DNA from: Gammaproteobacteria bacterium
GTDB taxonomy: Bacteria > Pseudomonadota > Gammaproteobacteria > Ga0077536
Direction: 5' to 3'
Length of the DNA: 64,000 nucleotides
Assembly (NCBI GenBank): GCA_021773835.1
Contig: JAJFJQ010000062.1
Coordinates: 1 to 64,000 of the forward strand
Of the stretch, positions 1 through 10,219 are shown piece after piece. The position numbers and the translations under genes are program-made. Below the pieces are notes generated by a model. It saw only the letters and a list, made by a program, of their open reading frames with translations. It had not been told where the DNA came from and did no database searches. Each line of letters starts with the position of its first letter. Positions within the stretch are counted from its first letter, which is position 1.

Positions 1-342
1 ACCAGCGGCATAGTTTTCAAGCGCGCCATCGCTGGCGACAGTTGCTTCACCAAGGTGCTTAATTGATACGTCAAGGTAGTCTTGGCGCGGCGTCAGGTCG
101 GATGGTTCGACGATCGGCATTTCCATACCATCGAAGATCAGCGTTGCTTGCTGCTCGATCGGAATGAAAGGCCGGATGAGGTCTGCATTATCGATTGTGA
201 TGGTGTCACCAACGACGAATTGCGGCGTCGCTTTCTGGTTTTCTGCTAGCCAGGCTAGATGCTCTTCACGTCCAGCCGCATTTACCGCGAGTGAACTCGC
301 AGTCAGTATCGCGACCAGCGCGTATTGCGTCGGTTTTAACAT
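1..342 (-). CDS. DUF1329-like secreted protein, N-terminal part (runs off left edge)
   Basis: The reading frame is open from an ATG at 342 down to base 1 (114 codons) and continues outside the window. A GGAGGT Shine-Dalgarno (350-355 on the opposite strand) sits about 7 nt before the ATG, which fixes the start. Residues 1-22 form a Sec signal peptide (Lys-Pro, then a hydrophobic stretch ending AVNA). The mature part has features that resemble DUF1329 proteins: a region IPIEQQATLIFDGMEM, then LTPRQDYLDV and a DGALENYAAG segment. DUF1329 proteins are periplasmic or outer-membrane-associated, of poorly defined role, and often sit beside DUF1302 proteins and RND pumps. The family call is from memory of the pattern and is moderate. 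It is transcribed divergently from glcD. Confidence 0.6.
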   Translation of the reverse strand, partial: MLKPTQYALVAILTASSLAVNAAGREEHLAWLAENQKATPQFVVGDTITIDNADLIRPFIPIEQQATLIFDGMEMPIVEPSDLTPRQDYLDVSIKHLGEATVASDGALENYAAG

Positions 343-553
343 GATAGATACCTCCGGTATCATTAAAGGGGCGAGTCGTACGCGCACCAACATACGCAAA
401 AACCCTTGGAAATACACACACTTCCTGCAACTTTATTTTCCAAAATTTCACATCGATTTCACATTCGGTGTGTTACCGGCCGTGCACATTGATCGCGAAT
501 TTGATGATGTTATGGTGTTCTAAACCTGTATTTGCGAGTGCAAGAACATCGCC

Positions 554-1999
554 ATGGATTTCGAGACCGCATTGGCTGAGATATTGCCCATGCAAGCCCT
601 GCTGACGACGGTCGAAGAAAAGCGTCCGTACGAATGCGATGGCCTACCTGCCTATCGCGCGGTTCCACGAGTGGTGGTCCTACCCGAATCGCGAGATCAG
701 GCCCAGGCAATCGTCAAGCTATGTGGCGACTATGGCGTGCCGATCATTGCGCGCGGTGCAGGTACGGGTTTGTCTGGTGGCGCCTTACCGTTAGAACACG
801 GTTGCCTTATGAGTTTGGCGAAGTTCAATCGCATCAAACACATCGACCCGGATAACCGCACCGCGGTGGTGGAACCTGGGGTCCGAAATATTGCAATATC
901 GGAAGCTGCGGCCGCGTATGGCTTGTACTATGCGCCCGATCCTTCGTCGCAGATCGCGTGTTCGATCGGTGGCAACGTTGCTGAGAATTCCGGTGGCGTG
1001 CACTGTTTGAAATACGGCCTCACGGTGCATAACGTGATCGCCGTCGAGGTCCTCACCGCTGAGGGTGAATGGTTAACGGTCGGCGGCGCGGCGCTCGATA
1101 GTCCGGGTTACGACCTGCTCGCGATGATAAACGGCTCGGAAGGCATGCTCGGGATCATCATGCAGATCACAGTGAAACTTCTGCCAAGCCCACCAGTTGC
1201 TCGCGTGATGCTTGGCGCCTTTGGAGCGGTACAAGATGCCGCCGATACGGTCGCCGGGGTTATCGCGGCAGGTATCATCCCGGCTGGCTTGGAGATGATG
1301 GATCAGCTTGCGATTGGCGCTGCGGAAGATTTTTGTCACGCCGGCTATCCACGCGAGGCTGCAGCAATTCTGTTATGCGAGTTGGACGGTACGACCAGCG
1401 AGGTTGAGTCGCAGCTTGAACAGGTACAGAAAATCTTTGAGCTGCATCGCTGCAGCGAGATCCGGATTTCGAACACGGAAGAGGAACGCCAGCGGTTTTG
1501 GATCGGTCGAAAGTCCGCGTTCCCGGCGCTCGGACGCATCGCACCAGATTACTACTGTATTGACGGAACGATCCCGCGTCGACACCTTGGCTTTGTGCTC
1601 AAACGCATCGCTGAATTGTCCCAGGAATACGGACTCTTGGTTGCGAACGTGTTTCACGCCGGAGACGGAAATCTACATCCATTGATTGCCTATGACGGTA
1701 ATGAAGATTCCCAACTCGAGGCGGCGGAAACGATCGGTGGAAAAATTTTAGAACTATGTGTGGAAGTCGGCGGTACGATAACTGGTGAGCATGGTGTCGG
1801 GGTCGAGAAGCTGAACCAGATGTGCGTGCAATTCTCGGCGCCTGAACTGAGCGCGTTTCACGCGATCAAGGACGCCTTCGACCCAGCCGCACTTTTAAAT
1901 CCGGGTAAAGCAATACCGACCTTGCATCGTTGCGCCGAATTTGGCGCTATGCATGTTCACGGTGGGAAGTTGCCGCACCCGGAGTTGGAACGCTTCTAG
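554..1999 (+). CDS. glcD: FAD-linked oxidase, glycolate oxidase subunit GlcD type
   Basis: The 481-residue product matches the FAD-binding PCMH/GlcD family in length and motifs. The FAD-binding [13 protein letters not shown] loop is near residues 67-79. [12 protein letters not shown] follows near residue 140. The C-terminal cap has [10 protein letters not shown] and TGEHGVG. Such enzymes oxidise 2-hydroxy acids (glycolate, D-lactate) and pass electrons to GlcE/GlcF. No glcE or glcF follows: the next gene, tldD, is convergent and its stop overlaps this stop. The protein is therefore either a stand-alone D-2-hydroxyacid dehydrogenase or its partners lie elsewhere. Substrate specificity cannot be read from sequence. 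The ATG lacks a strong Shine-Dalgarno. Confidence 0.85.
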   Translation: MDFETALAEILPMQALLTTVEEKRPYECDGLPAYRAVPRVVVLPESRDQAQAIVKLCGDYGVPIIARGAGTGLSGGALPLEHGCLMSLAKFNRIKHIDPDNRTAVVEPGVRNIAISEAAAAYGLYYAPDPSSQIACSIGGNVAENSGGVHCLKYGLTVHNVIAVEVLTAEGEWLTVGGAALDSPGYDLLAMINGSEGMLGIIMQITVKLLPSPPVARVMLGAFGAVQDAADTVAGVIAAGIIPAGLEMMDQLAIGAAEDFCHAGYPREAAAILLCELDGTTSEVESQLEQVQKIFELHRCSEIRISNTEEERQRFWIGRKSAFPALGRIAPDYYCIDGTIPRRHLGFVLKRIAELSQEYGLLVANVFHAGDGNLHPLIAYDGNEDSQLEAAETIGGKILELCVEVGGTITGEHGVGVEKLNQMCVQFSAPELSAFHAIKDAFDPAALLNPGKAIPTLHRCAEFGAMHVHGGKLPHPELERF

Positions 2000-3444
2000 C
2001 CCGCGTCGGTTCCGCCGACGGTAATGCCGTCAATACGCAGCGTTGGTTGACCGACCCCGACTGGTACCGACTGGCCATTCTTACCGCATGTCCCGACGCC
2101 GTTATCTAAGGTGAGATCATCGCCAACCATCGAGACTCGGGTTAGTACCTCGGGCCCATCACCGACCAAGGTCGCACCTTTAACCGGTGCAGTGATCTTC
2201 CCGTTCTCGATCAAATAGGCTTCACTCGCGCTGAAAACGAACTTCCCGTTTGTAATATCAACTTGTCCGCCGCCAAAATTAACCGCATAGAGGCCGTTGT
2301 CGACACTTTGGACGATTTCCGCAGGGTCGAATTTGCCCGCCAACATGTAGGTATTGGTCATCCGTGGCATTGGTCGGTGTGAATAAGATTGGCGGCGTCC
2401 GTTGCCGGTCGAGGTAACCCCCATGAGCTTCGCATTCTGTTTGTCTTGGAGGTAGCCGCGCAAGATCCCGTTTTCAATCAGCAGTGTGTTTTGTGTGGCA
2501 ACACCCTCGTCATCGATGGTGAGCGAACCGCGCCGGTCAACCAAGGTTCCATCATCAACTACCGTACATTGCTCATCGGCGACTCTTTCGCCGATGCGAC
2601 CCGAAAAAGCCGAGGTTCCTTTGCGGTTAAAATCTCCTTCGAGACCATGGCCGATCGCTTCATGCAGCAAGATGCCTGGCCACCCCGGTCCCAGCACAAC
2701 GGTCATCTCGCCCGCCGGTGCATTGCGTGCGTCGAGGTTGATAAGGGCTTGCCGTAATGCTTCGTCGGCAATAGCTTCGGCGCTGTTGTCACCGAAAAAG
2801 CACTCGTAACCGGTGCGCCCACCGCCGCCATAACTTGCCGATTCGCGCCGGCCGTCCTGTTCGACAATTACAGATACATTCAAGCGCACGAGCGGTCGTT
2901 GGTCTGCGCCCAGCGTGCCATCCAAACCGGCGACGATAATCGACGAAAAACTTCCTGCTAAACTGACCATCACTTCACGCACGCGGGGATCCGCATTCCT
3001 GATACGGCTATCTAGCGACTTCAGTAGTTGTATTTTCGATTCAGTGGCAGTGCTTGATAGGGGGTCGATGGGCGTATAAAGCGTCGGTACGAGAGATTGC
3101 TCAGCGACCTTAATTTCCCGTGACTGTCCTTGACGGGTAATTGCACGCGCGGCTTGGGACGCTTTTTGCAGTGCCGGCAACGCAAGTTCGTCGGAATAGG
3201 CAAAGCCGGTTTTTTCGCCACTAACCGCACGTACTCCGACGCCTTGATCGATGGCGTGTGATCCTTCTTTGACGATGCTGTCTTCAAGACTCCAGGATTC
3301 ATGTTTCGAATATTCGAAATAGAGATCGGCCAGGTCGATGGAGCGACCGGCGAGTGTTCCTAGTACCGTCTCGAGGTCGTTGATACCGATACCGCTTGGG
3401 GCAAGTAGCATCTGGCTGGCCTGGTTAATTACGGATTCAGTCAT
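1996..3444 (-). CDS. tldD: Metalloprotease TldD
   Basis: TldD is the catalytic half of the TldD/TldE zinc protease that trims small peptides such as microcin B17 and CcdA. The metal-binding HEAIGH motif lies in the middle of the protein, followed by [10 protein letters not shown] and the conserved C-terminal [14 protein letters not shown] region. I chose the ATG at 3444 (482 aa) rather than the upstream in-frame start at 3495. The protein from 3444 begins MTESVINQA, has an AGAGG-like ribosome site 7 nt upstream and fits family length. TldE (PmbA) is not in the window. The last bases overlap glcD tail to tail. TldD/E proteases mature some RiPPs, but there is no evidence linking this one to the RiPP operon at 13 kb. 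Confidence 0.95.
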   Translation of the reverse strand: MTESVINQASQMLLAPSGIGINDLETVLGTLAGRSIDLADLYFEYSKHESWSLEDSIVKEGSHAIDQGVGVRAVSGEKTGFAYSDELALPALQKASQAARAITRQGQSREIKVAEQSLVPTLYTPIDPLSSTATESKIQLLKSLDSRIRNADPRVREVMVSLAGSFSSIIVAGLDGTLGADQRPLVRLNVSVIVEQDGRRESASYGGGGRTGYECFFGDNSAEAIADEALRQALINLDARNAPAGEMTVVLGPGWPGILLHEAIGHGLEGDFNRKGTSAFSGRIGERVADEQCTVVDDGTLVDRRGSLTIDDEGVATQNTLLIENGILRGYLQDKQNAKLMGVTSTGNGRRQSYSHRPMPRMTNTYMLAGKFDPAEIVQSVDNGLYAVNFGGGQVDITNGKFVFSASEAYLIENGKITAPVKGATLVGDGPEVLTRVSMVGDDLTLDNGVGTCGKNGQSVPVGVGQPTLRIDGITVGGTDAG

Positions 3445-3587
3445 ATTGGGCCTCTGTCCGATCGCTGCTGTTTGTGTGGGAAATTGACACACCAATCATG
3501 GTATATTCCGCCGCTGCGGCAGGCTAAAGCTCATTGCTTTTGACAGCCACGGATCCGGATATCAATCTTAAAAGTAGTGTAATCATT

Positions 3588-4802
3588 TTGGCTAAAGAGT
3601 TCCCGCGGATCGCGCGGCTCCCACCTTACGTATTCAATCAAGTTAATGAGTTGAAGCTGGCGGCGCGCCGGCGCGGCGAAGATATTGTGGATTTCGGGAT
3701 GGGGAACCCCGATCAACCGACGCCCAAGCATATCGTCGATAAGCTAGTCGAGGTCGCCGAACGGGGTGATACGCACCGTTATTCGGTATCACGCGGGATC
3801 CCGCGGCTGCGACGCGCCATTTGCCGTTGGTATGGTACACGCTATGACGTTGATATCGACCCTGAACTTGAAGCCATCGTTACGATAGGGTCGAAGGAAG
3901 GTCTCGCGCATTTGGCCTTAGCCACCATCGATCGCGGTGACGGGGTTCTCGTGCCGAATCCGGCCTATCCGATCCATCCATACGGGTTCGTCATCGCTGG
4001 TGCAGATATTCGCCATGTGCCGATCGGTCCCGGGATCGATTTTTTTGAAGAACTAGAAGCGGCGATCCGTAATTCGTGGCCGAAGCCTAAGATGTTGCTG
4101 CTTAATTTTCCGAGCAATCCGACAACTCAGTGCGTTGAACTCGATTTTTTCGAACGTATCATCGATATCGCTCGGGAGAACGATATTTACGTTGTACATG
4201 ATCTTGCCTATGCCGATCTCGTGTTTGATGGCTATAAAGCGCCCTCAATTATGCAAGTACCGGGGGCAAAGGAGATTGCGGTCGAATTTTTTTCGCTGTC
4301 TAAAAGCTACAACATGCCCGGTTGGCGGGTCGGATTCATGGTTGGGAATCGAGAACTCGTGCATGCGCTAGCGCGATTAAAGTCGTATATGGATTACGGT
4401 ACCTTTACCCCGATCCAAGTTGCAGGCATCGCCGCCCTCGAAGGTCCGCAAGATTGTGTGGGTGAGATCCGGGACATGTACCAAGCGCGACGTGATGTCT
4501 TATGCGATGGTCTTAATGCGGCGGGATGGGAAGTAGAACGGCCGCGCGCGACAATGTTTGTATGGGCCCGCCTCCCCGAGCGTTTTCGCGCGATGGGCTC
4601 GCTTGAATTCACCAAAATGTTGATCCGCGATGCGAAGGTCGCGGTTTCGCCTGGGATCGGTTTTGGCGAATACGGGGATGAATTTGTTCGCTTCGCGCTG
4701 ATCGAGAATGCTCATAGATCACGCCAAGCGGTGCGTGGCATCAAGGAAGTCTTGCGCAGCGCGGATATCGAGTCCATCGCTGTCAGCGCCGAATCACTTT
4801 GA
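3588..4802 (+). CDS. alaC: Alanine transaminase AlaC (class I/II aminotransferase)
   Basis: PLP-dependent aminotransferase that interconverts pyruvate plus glutamate with alanine plus 2-oxoglutarate. The protein follows E. coli AlaC closely: RLPPYVFN near the N terminus, [47 protein letters not shown], and [19 protein letters not shown] containing the PLP lysine. I prefer the TTG at 3588 (404 aa, [16 protein letters not shown]), which matches usual family N termini. A longer TTG start at 3534 is possible; neither has a good Shine-Dalgarno. The gene is 10 nt upstream of hom, so it probably forms an operon with hom and thrC, an arrangement common in Gammaproteobacteria. Identity is strong; the exact start is uncertain. 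Confidence 0.93.
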   Translation: MAKEFPRIARLPPYVFNQVNELKLAARRRGEDIVDFGMGNPDQPTPKHIVDKLVEVAERGDTHRYSVSRGIPRLRRAICRWYGTRYDVDIDPELEAIVTIGSKEGLAHLALATIDRGDGVLVPNPAYPIHPYGFVIAGADIRHVPIGPGIDFFEELEAAIRNSWPKPKMLLLNFPSNPTTQCVELDFFERIIDIARENDIYVVHDLAYADLVFDGYKAPSIMQVPGAKEIAVEFFSLSKSYNMPGWRVGFMVGNRELVHALARLKSYMDYGTFTPIQVAGIAALEGPQDCVGEIRDMYQARRDVLCDGLNAAGWEVERPRATMFVWARLPERFRAMGSLEFTKMLIRDAKVAVSPGIGFGEYGDEFVRFALIENAHRSRQAVRGIKEVLRSADIESIAVSAESL

Positions 4803-4812
4803 GAGCATCACT

Positions 4813-6129
4813 ATGTCGTCTTCTGCACTAAAGATCGGGTTGCTTGGGCTCGGTACCGTTGGTGGTGGAACCATCGCGGTGTTGAGTCGCAACGCTGATG
4901 TTATTGCCCGCCGCGCGGGTAGGCCTATCGAGGTGGTTGCAGCGAGCGCGCGCGACATCACAAAACCCCGGGCTTTCGATCTTTCTGGGATAGCGCTCGT
5001 TGAGGATCCGATCGAGTTAGTTGGGCGCCCGGATGTCGATGTCGTGGTTGAGCTGATCGGTGGCACGACGCCGGCAAAGGATTTGGTTCTTGCAGCGCTC
5101 GAGAACGGAAAGCATGTGGTGACCGCGAATAAAGCGCTGATCGCGTTGCACGGCAATGAAATCTTTGAGGCCGCCCAACGCACGCAAACTATGGTTGGCT
5201 TTGAAGCGGCGGTCGCTGGGGGAATTCCGGTCATAAAGGCTGCGCGCGAGGCCTTGTCGGGTAACCGCATTGAATGGATTGCCGGCATTATTAATGGGAC
5301 GTGTAATTTTATTCTTAGTGCAATGAGCGAGCCGGGTCGTGAATTCGAACCGGTCCTCGCCGAGGCGCAGGCGCTCGGTTATGCCGAGGCAGACCCCTCG
5401 TTTGATATCGACGGTATCGATGCGGCGCACAAGCTCACCATATTAGCGGCGATCGCATTCGGTATACCGCTTCAATTCGAGTCGGTGTTTGTCGAGGGGA
5501 TCCGTCATATCTCGCGCGCCGATGTCGAATATGCCGCAAGGCTTGGTTACCGGATAAAGCATTTGGCGATGGCACGCCAGGTGGCCGATGGTATTGAACT
5601 ACGCGTGCACCCTACGCTGATCCCAACCAGCCAATTGCTTGCCAATGTCGACGGGGTGATGAACGCGATAATGATCAATGGGGACGCCGCTGGACCAACG
5701 CTCTATTACGGCGCGGGTGCGGGCGCTGAGCCTACCGCATCGGCCGTTGTCGCGGATCTTGTCGATGTGGCCCGAGCCTTCGGCAGCGATAGTGAGAATC
5801 GCGTTCCGCCGTTAGCCTTTCAAGCAGACCGACTCACCGACTTGCCGATTGTTTCAATGGAGGCACTTGAAACTGCCTACTACCTACGGCTGCACGTGCT
5901 CAACCAAGCTGGTGTGCTCGCGGACGTAACGCGGGTACTCGGTGCCGGCGGGATCAGTATCGAGGCAATTTTGCAGCAAGAGTCTGATCCGGGAGCCGCG
6001 ATCGTACCGATCATTATTCTGGTGCACCCGGTCCCAGAACACGCGATGAATCAAGCGCTGGTAGAAATTGCGGCGCTGTCGCAGGTTCACGAACCGATAG
6101 TGAAGATCCGAATGGAATCACTGACGTGA
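4813..6129 (+). CDS. hom: Homoserine dehydrogenase
   Basis: Reduces aspartate semialdehyde to homoserine with NAD(P)H, the branch point to threonine and methionine. The 438-aa protein starts at ATG 4813 (GAGAG 7 nt upstream). It has a Rossmann GLGTVGGG near residue 11, NKALIA, the NGTCNFIL homoserine motif, and ALGYAEADPSFDIDGIDAAHK. A C-terminal ACT domain (about residue 355 onward, YLRLHVLNQAGVLADV) is the usual site of threonine feedback. It is a monofunctional enzyme with no fused aspartokinase. Its TGA overlaps the GTG of thrC in a GTGA, indicating translational coupling. The upstream long-ORF extension to 4708 lies inside alaC and is not used. Confidence 0.97.
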   Translation: MSSSALKIGLLGLGTVGGGTIAVLSRNADVIARRAGRPIEVVAASARDITKPRAFDLSGIALVEDPIELVGRPDVDVVVELIGGTTPAKDLVLAALENGKHVVTANKALIALHGNEIFEAAQRTQTMVGFEAAVAGGIPVIKAAREALSGNRIEWIAGIINGTCNFILSAMSEPGREFEPVLAEAQALGYAEADPSFDIDGIDAAHKLTILAAIAFGIPLQFESVFVEGIRHISRADVEYAARLGYRIKHLAMARQVADGIELRVHPTLIPTSQLLANVDGVMNAIMINGDAAGPTLYYGAGAGAEPTASAVVADLVDVARAFGSDSENRVPPLAFQADRLTDLPIVSMEALETAYYLRLHVLNQAGVLADVTRVLGAGGISIEAILQQESDPGAAIVPIIILVHPVPEHAMNQALVEIAALSQVHEPIVKIRMESLT

Positions 6130-7259
6130 GTGTTGGAGCGCACTACCAAGGGATCATAGAGCGCTATCGCGATCGTCTACCGGTCGAAGCTTCCACCAGC
6201 ATCATATCGCTAGCAGAAGGGAACACGCCCTTGATCCGGCTCGAGAATATCGAGCGGAAAATCGGGCGGGGGATCGAACTCTACGCCAAGATTGAAGGGC
6301 AAAATCCGACCGGTTCATTCAAGGACCGGGGCATGACAATGGCAGTGACCCAGGCAGTGGCCGAGGGCAGTAAGGCAATTATATGTGCTTCAACTGGGAA
6401 TACCTCCGCGTCTGCGGCCGCCTATGCGGCCCGTGCCGGAATCCGAGCATTCGTGTTAATACCCCAAGGCAATATCGCCTTGGGAAAACTCGCCCAAGCA
6501 ATGATCGAAGGCGCGTGCGTAATTCAAATCAAAGGCAACTTCGATGACGGCATGCAACTCGTCAAAGACGTGGCTTCCGCAGCACCGGTGACGATCGTAA
6601 ATTCCATCAACCCCTACCGCTTGCAAGGGCAGAAGACAGCGGCCTTTGAAATCATCGACGCGCTTGGCCGCGCACCCGACGTTCATGGCATCCCGGTCGG
6701 CAACGCCGGTAACATCAGCGCATATTGGACCGGCTACAGCGAATACGCGGCGGTGTCCCCGGCAACGGCGTCATGTTCGTTTTGCACGGATGTTTGCCGC
6801 TACCAGGCAGCGGCTAAGGCGCAATCGCGCCCGCGAATGTTCGGATACCAAGCAGCGGGCGCGGCGCCGTTTGTGCGCGGCGAAATGGTGGACGAGCCAG
6901 AGACGGTGGCGACCGCCATCCGTATCGGGCGACCGCAATCGTGGGACCTCGCATGGGCTGCCGTGCGCGAATCAGGGGGTGCGGTGGCGAGCCTAACGGA
7001 TGACGAAATCCTGCAAACGCAGCGCATGCTCGCTGACACGGAGGGCGTGTTCTGCGAACCTGCTTCGGCAATTTCAATCGGTGGTGTATTGCGTGATATC
7101 GACAACGGCAATATCGCGGAGGGCTCATTGATAACCTGTACCCTCACTGGGCATGGATTGAAGGACCCGGATACGGCAATCAAGCAGAGTGAGGGCGCGG
7201 TGATCGAGATCCCGGCAGAGCTCGACGCAGTTAAATCCGCGATCCTTGACAATCTCTAG
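6126..7259 (+). CDS. thrC: Threonine synthase
   Basis: PLP enzyme that converts O-phosphohomoserine to threonine. The 377-aa product shows NPTGSFKDRGMT with the PLP lysine, ASTGNTSASAAAYAARAG, PVGNAGNISAYW and GFCEPASA-like GVFCEPASA. It starts at a GTG that overlaps the hom stop by four bases. An unusual feature is a stretch of about 18-20 residues with three Cys (ATASCSFCTDVCRY, encoded about 6756-6813) inserted between SAYWTGYSEY and RPRMFGYQAAGAAP, where the homologues I remember have only a short loop. The reading frame stays open through it, so it is either a lineage-specific insertion or a compensated sequence error. The rest of the protein looks normal. Confidence 0.95.
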   Translation: MSVGAHYQGIIERYRDRLPVEASTSIISLAEGNTPLIRLENIERKIGRGIELYAKIEGQNPTGSFKDRGMTMAVTQAVAEGSKAIICASTGNTSASAAAYAARAGIRAFVLIPQGNIALGKLAQAMIEGACVIQIKGNFDDGMQLVKDVASAAPVTIVNSINPYRLQGQKTAAFEIIDALGRAPDVHGIPVGNAGNISAYWTGYSEYAAVSPATASCSFCTDVCRYQAAAKAQSRPRMFGYQAAGAAPFVRGEMVDEPETVATAIRIGRPQSWDLAWAAVRESGGAVASLTDDEILQTQRMLADTEGVFCEPASAISIGGVLRDIDNGNIAEGSLITCTLTGHGLKDPDTAIKQSEGAVIEIPAELDAVKSAILDNL

Positions 7260-7354
7260 TCGCATGTATGGCTTGAAGCCGAGCTATAAAATCTAACACG
7301 CACCGTGACCTTGCCCGATCTTGATAATGCGGTCACAGCAAAGGGCACTGCCTG

Positions 7355-8371
7355 ATGTCCCGATTGACCGTATTTGCGCCAGATCTCTTTGCTAACCTGT
7401 TAGAAAATTCTCATACGACATTTGACCATCGTCGCTGGCCGGTGCTCGGCATGATGATCTCTCGAGCGCGCGAGCACGACCGCAAGTGCACCGCAATTGA
7501 GGATAATCTGGGTGCACTGTTTGGTCCCGGTCCGGGCGACGGCGCGCCGTTGTCAGTTCCCGAGCTTACCGCCTCGATCGACGAAATCGTGGACCGAAGT
7601 GATCGGATGATGCGGGCCGATCCCGTTCATTTGAGGGCGGACCCGACGCAAATTCTCTTGTTCAATGATCCGAGCATCATGCCGTCTCTAGCCGAGGCAG
7701 ACGCCTTGATCGAAACGCTGAATGTGGGTCTGCCGGGCCTTAATTTACGTCGCGGCCGCCATCCCGGACGATGGTATTGCGATCCGCCGACCGACGGCGA
7801 TGCGATCATGGCGGCACCGAGTACTGTCAATGGACGCTCAATTGCAAATTTTCTGCCACGCGAACCAGGTGCCAGTTCGACTGTGCAACTAATGAATGAG
7901 GCACAAATGTTGCTGCACGATTTATCGGTCAATTCCGTGCGTGAGGCAAGTGGGGTTCCGCCGATCAATTCGATTTGGATCTGGGCAACCGAATTGACCC
8001 ACGGCGATCTCGGCGCCGCGCCTCGGTTTGTTGTGGGCGACGACGTTTTGACCGCGGCCCTCGCCGAGCGCCTTGAGTTGGACTGGTATGCTGAAATAGA
8101 GCCAGAGAAGCTGTTATTCAACATCACGAGCGGCGCCGGCGATGGATTGCTAGTGTTGGGCTCGCCCACTGGATCGGTTGAGCGCAACGAGCAAACTTCG
8201 GCGATCGACGACTTTGAGCGGCATTGGGGGCCACCAATATTGAATTCATTACGCCGGTTTCGTCTGGCGGAGTTGTGCGTCGTAACTGATCGGCAAGCGT
8301 TCACACTGACACCGCTGGGTGTTCGCAAATTCTGGCGACGCCACTTGCCGACGCAAAAGAACAAGCATTGA
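7355..8371 (+). CDS. RpfE-like / phosphoglycerate-mutase-related conserved protein (COG4255 type)
   Basis: The 338-aa soluble protein has no signal peptide. It contains the segment MRADPVHLRADPTQILLFND followed later by GRWYCDP, which I associate with the conserved proteobacterial family annotated as 'regulatory protein RpfE' or cofactor-independent phosphoglycerate-mutase-like. Members typically sit directly beside recJ, as here: the TGA at 8369-8371 overlaps the TTG start of recJ (TTGA). The WIWATELTHGD region is probably part of the alkaline-phosphatase-like fold. I cannot identify an intact metal or phosphate site, so no enzyme activity is assigned. Confidence is good that the gene is real and moderate for the family name. 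Confidence 0.7.
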   Translation: MSRLTVFAPDLFANLLENSHTTFDHRRWPVLGMMISRAREHDRKCTAIEDNLGALFGPGPGDGAPLSVPELTASIDEIVDRSDRMMRADPVHLRADPTQILLFNDPSIMPSLAEADALIETLNVGLPGLNLRRGRHPGRWYCDPPTDGDAIMAAPSTVNGRSIANFLPREPGASSTVQLMNEAQMLLHDLSVNSVREASGVPPINSIWIWATELTHGDLGAAPRFVVGDDVLTAALAERLELDWYAEIEPEKLLFNITSGAGDGLLVLGSPTGSVERNEQTSAIDDFERHWGPPILNSLRRFRLAELCVVTDRQAFTLTPLGVRKFWRRHLPTQKNKH

Positions 8372-10110
8372 ACGAATTAACTATCGTTCGCCGCAGTGTG
8401 CCGGCCCGCAGCAAATTGTCGGATGAATATCACCCGGTGGTGAAACGTGTGCTCAGTGCACGTGGCGTGATCGACGCTGCCGATCTCGACACGTCCTTAG
8501 AGGGTCTGCATAAAACTGATTCACTAAGCGGTATCGATGCGGCCGTTGGATTACTGGAGGCCGCCTTGGTCGCCAACAAGCGGATACTGATCGTTGCCGA
8601 TTTCGACGCCGACGGGGCGACGAGTTGCGCGGTCGCTATGCGCGCGCTGAAGGCGATGGGTGCACAGCATGTGTCTTATATAGTCCCCAATCGATTCGAA
8701 TACGGTTACGGCTTGACGCCACCAATCGTCGAGCTTGCGTCGAGTCACGATCCAGACTTGCTCATAACGGTTGATAACGGAATATCTAGTATCGAAGGTG
8801 TCGCCGCTGCGCGGCGCGCCGGTATCGATGTTCTAATTACCGACCACCACCTACCCGGGGCTGAGATGCCGCGCGCGAATGCAATCGTTAATCCCAATGT
8901 GCCGGGTGATCTGTTTCCGAGCAAAGCACTGGCCGGCGTGGGTGTTATTTTTTACGTAATGCTGGCCTTGCGCAAGCGCCTACGGGCGCAAAATTGGTTT
9001 TCCGGTCGAGGCCTTGACGATCCCAAGCTCGCGTCCTTACTCGATCTGGTCGCGCTTGGTACGGTTGCCGACGTCGTGCCATTAGATCAGAACAATCGGC
9101 GCTTAGTAGCGCAAGGTTTGGCCCGGATCCGGGCCGGTCGATCGCAACCTGGCATCGCCGCATTGCTGAAGATTGCGGGTCGAGAGCGAAACCGACTCGG
9201 TTCTCTTGATCTCGCCTTCGCGCTCGGTCCCCGGTTAAATGCCGCTGGGCGCCTAGCCGACATGTCCCTTGGCATCGAATGCTTAATCGGGGACAGCGCG
9301 GATGAGTGCGATCGGATCGCGATTGCACTTGATGACCTCAATCGAGAGCGCCGGGAAATCGAGGCGGAGATGAAAACCCAGGCCGTCGCGATGATCGATG
9401 ATATGGAACTCAACGACGGCGAAGAATTGCCTTTTGGGCTGTGTTTGCAGGATGAGCTATGGCACCAAGGCGTAGTCGGGATCATCGCATCACGGATCAA
9501 GGAGCGGTACCACCGCCCAGTTATTGCATTTGCTCCAGGTGATGATGGGCAGCTCAAAGGTTCGGGTCGTTCGATCGCTGGGGTGCATATGCGCGACGCA
9601 TTAGATTCGATTGCGGCACAGAACCCCGGATTGCTAGAGAAGTTTGGGGGTCACGCGATGGCGGCAGGGTTGACCTTGTCTACGTCGGCATTGGAGAGGT
9701 TCAGCGCCGCCTTCGACCGCGAAATTAGGCGCCAACTTGGGGGTTCCGGAATTAAGCCAGAGATTACGACCGATGGCGATCTCAGGATCGAAGATTTCAC
9801 CTTAGACCTCGCCGAAGCATTGGCAGAAGCCGCGCCGTGGGGTCAACAATTCCCGGAGCCATTATTTGACGGCGCCTTTGAATTAGTTGAAAAACGGATT
9901 GTCGGCGAGACGCATCTGCGTATGCAACTGCGGCCACTCGATGGAAAGATCAACATTAACGCGATTGCGTTTGGTGCGGCCGGTGAGCCTTGGGCGAATA
10001 CAGCCGATGCGATTCACGCGGCCTATCGCTTGTCGGTCAATGATTATCGCGGTAGTCGTTCGTTACAGCTGATTGTCGAACACGCACGTAATATTGATAT
10101 CGCGTCATAG
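8368..10110 (+). CDS. recJ: Single-stranded-DNA-specific exonuclease RecJ
   Basis: 5'-3' ssDNA exonuclease acting in recombination, mismatch and base-excision repair. The 580-aa protein has the DHH-superfamily motifs in order: ADFDADGATS near residue 78, VDNG near 130, ITDHHLPG near 150, and later LVALGTVADVVPL. The DHHA1-type half contains GVVGIIASRIKERY and KFGGHAMAAGLTL. Length is typical. The start is a TTG overlapping the upstream stop by four bases, so it is translationally coupled to the RpfE-like gene. About 110 nt separate it from prfB, a neighbour order seen in many Gammaproteobacteria. Confidence 0.96.
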   Translation: MNELTIVRRSVPARSKLSDEYHPVVKRVLSARGVIDAADLDTSLEGLHKTDSLSGIDAAVGLLEAALVANKRILIVADFDADGATSCAVAMRALKAMGAQHVSYIVPNRFEYGYGLTPPIVELASSHDPDLLITVDNGISSIEGVAAARRAGIDVLITDHHLPGAEMPRANAIVNPNVPGDLFPSKALAGVGVIFYVMLALRKRLRAQNWFSGRGLDDPKLASLLDLVALGTVADVVPLDQNNRRLVAQGLARIRAGRSQPGIAALLKIAGRERNRLGSLDLAFALGPRLNAAGRLADMSLGIECLIGDSADECDRIAIALDDLNRERREIEAEMKTQAVAMIDDMELNDGEELPFGLCLQDELWHQGVVGIIASRIKERYHRPVIAFAPGDDGQLKGSGRSIAGVHMRDALDSIAAQNPGLLEKFGGHAMAAGLTLSTSALERFSAAFDREIRRQLGGSGIKPEITTDGDLRIEDFTLDLAEALAEAAPWGQQFPEPLFDGAFELVEKRIVGETHLRMQLRPLDGKININAIAFGAAGEPWANTADAIHAAYRLSVNDYRGSRSLQLIVEHARNIDIAS

Positions 10111-10159
10111 TCGATCGCAGGTACACGTGTTAGACACGGTATTCGGAGAAAGGGATCGG

Positions 10160-10188
10160 TTCCCTCGTCTAGGTACAGCCGATACAAT
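10160..10188 (+). promoter_or_regulatory. Weak sigma70-like promoter candidate for prfB-lysS
   Basis: TTCCCT (10160-10165) and TACAAT (10183-10188) are 17 nt apart in the only gap between recJ and prfB. The -10 is good and the -35 poor. This is a plausible but unproven promoter; transcription could also read through from recJ. Confidence 0.3.
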
Positions 10189-10219
10189 CCACTGTCCCAA
10201 AAATCGACTGAGATGACTT

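Noticed and set aside
164-523. 119-codon plus-strand ORF at the left edge
   Set aside because: It is antisense to the minus-strand gene with a signal peptide and strong GGAGGT site (1-342).
3484-3507. TTGACA (3484-3489) and TATATT (3502-3507) as a promoter for alaC
   Set aside because: The spacer is only 12 nt, too short for a sigma70 promoter, although each box is good alone.
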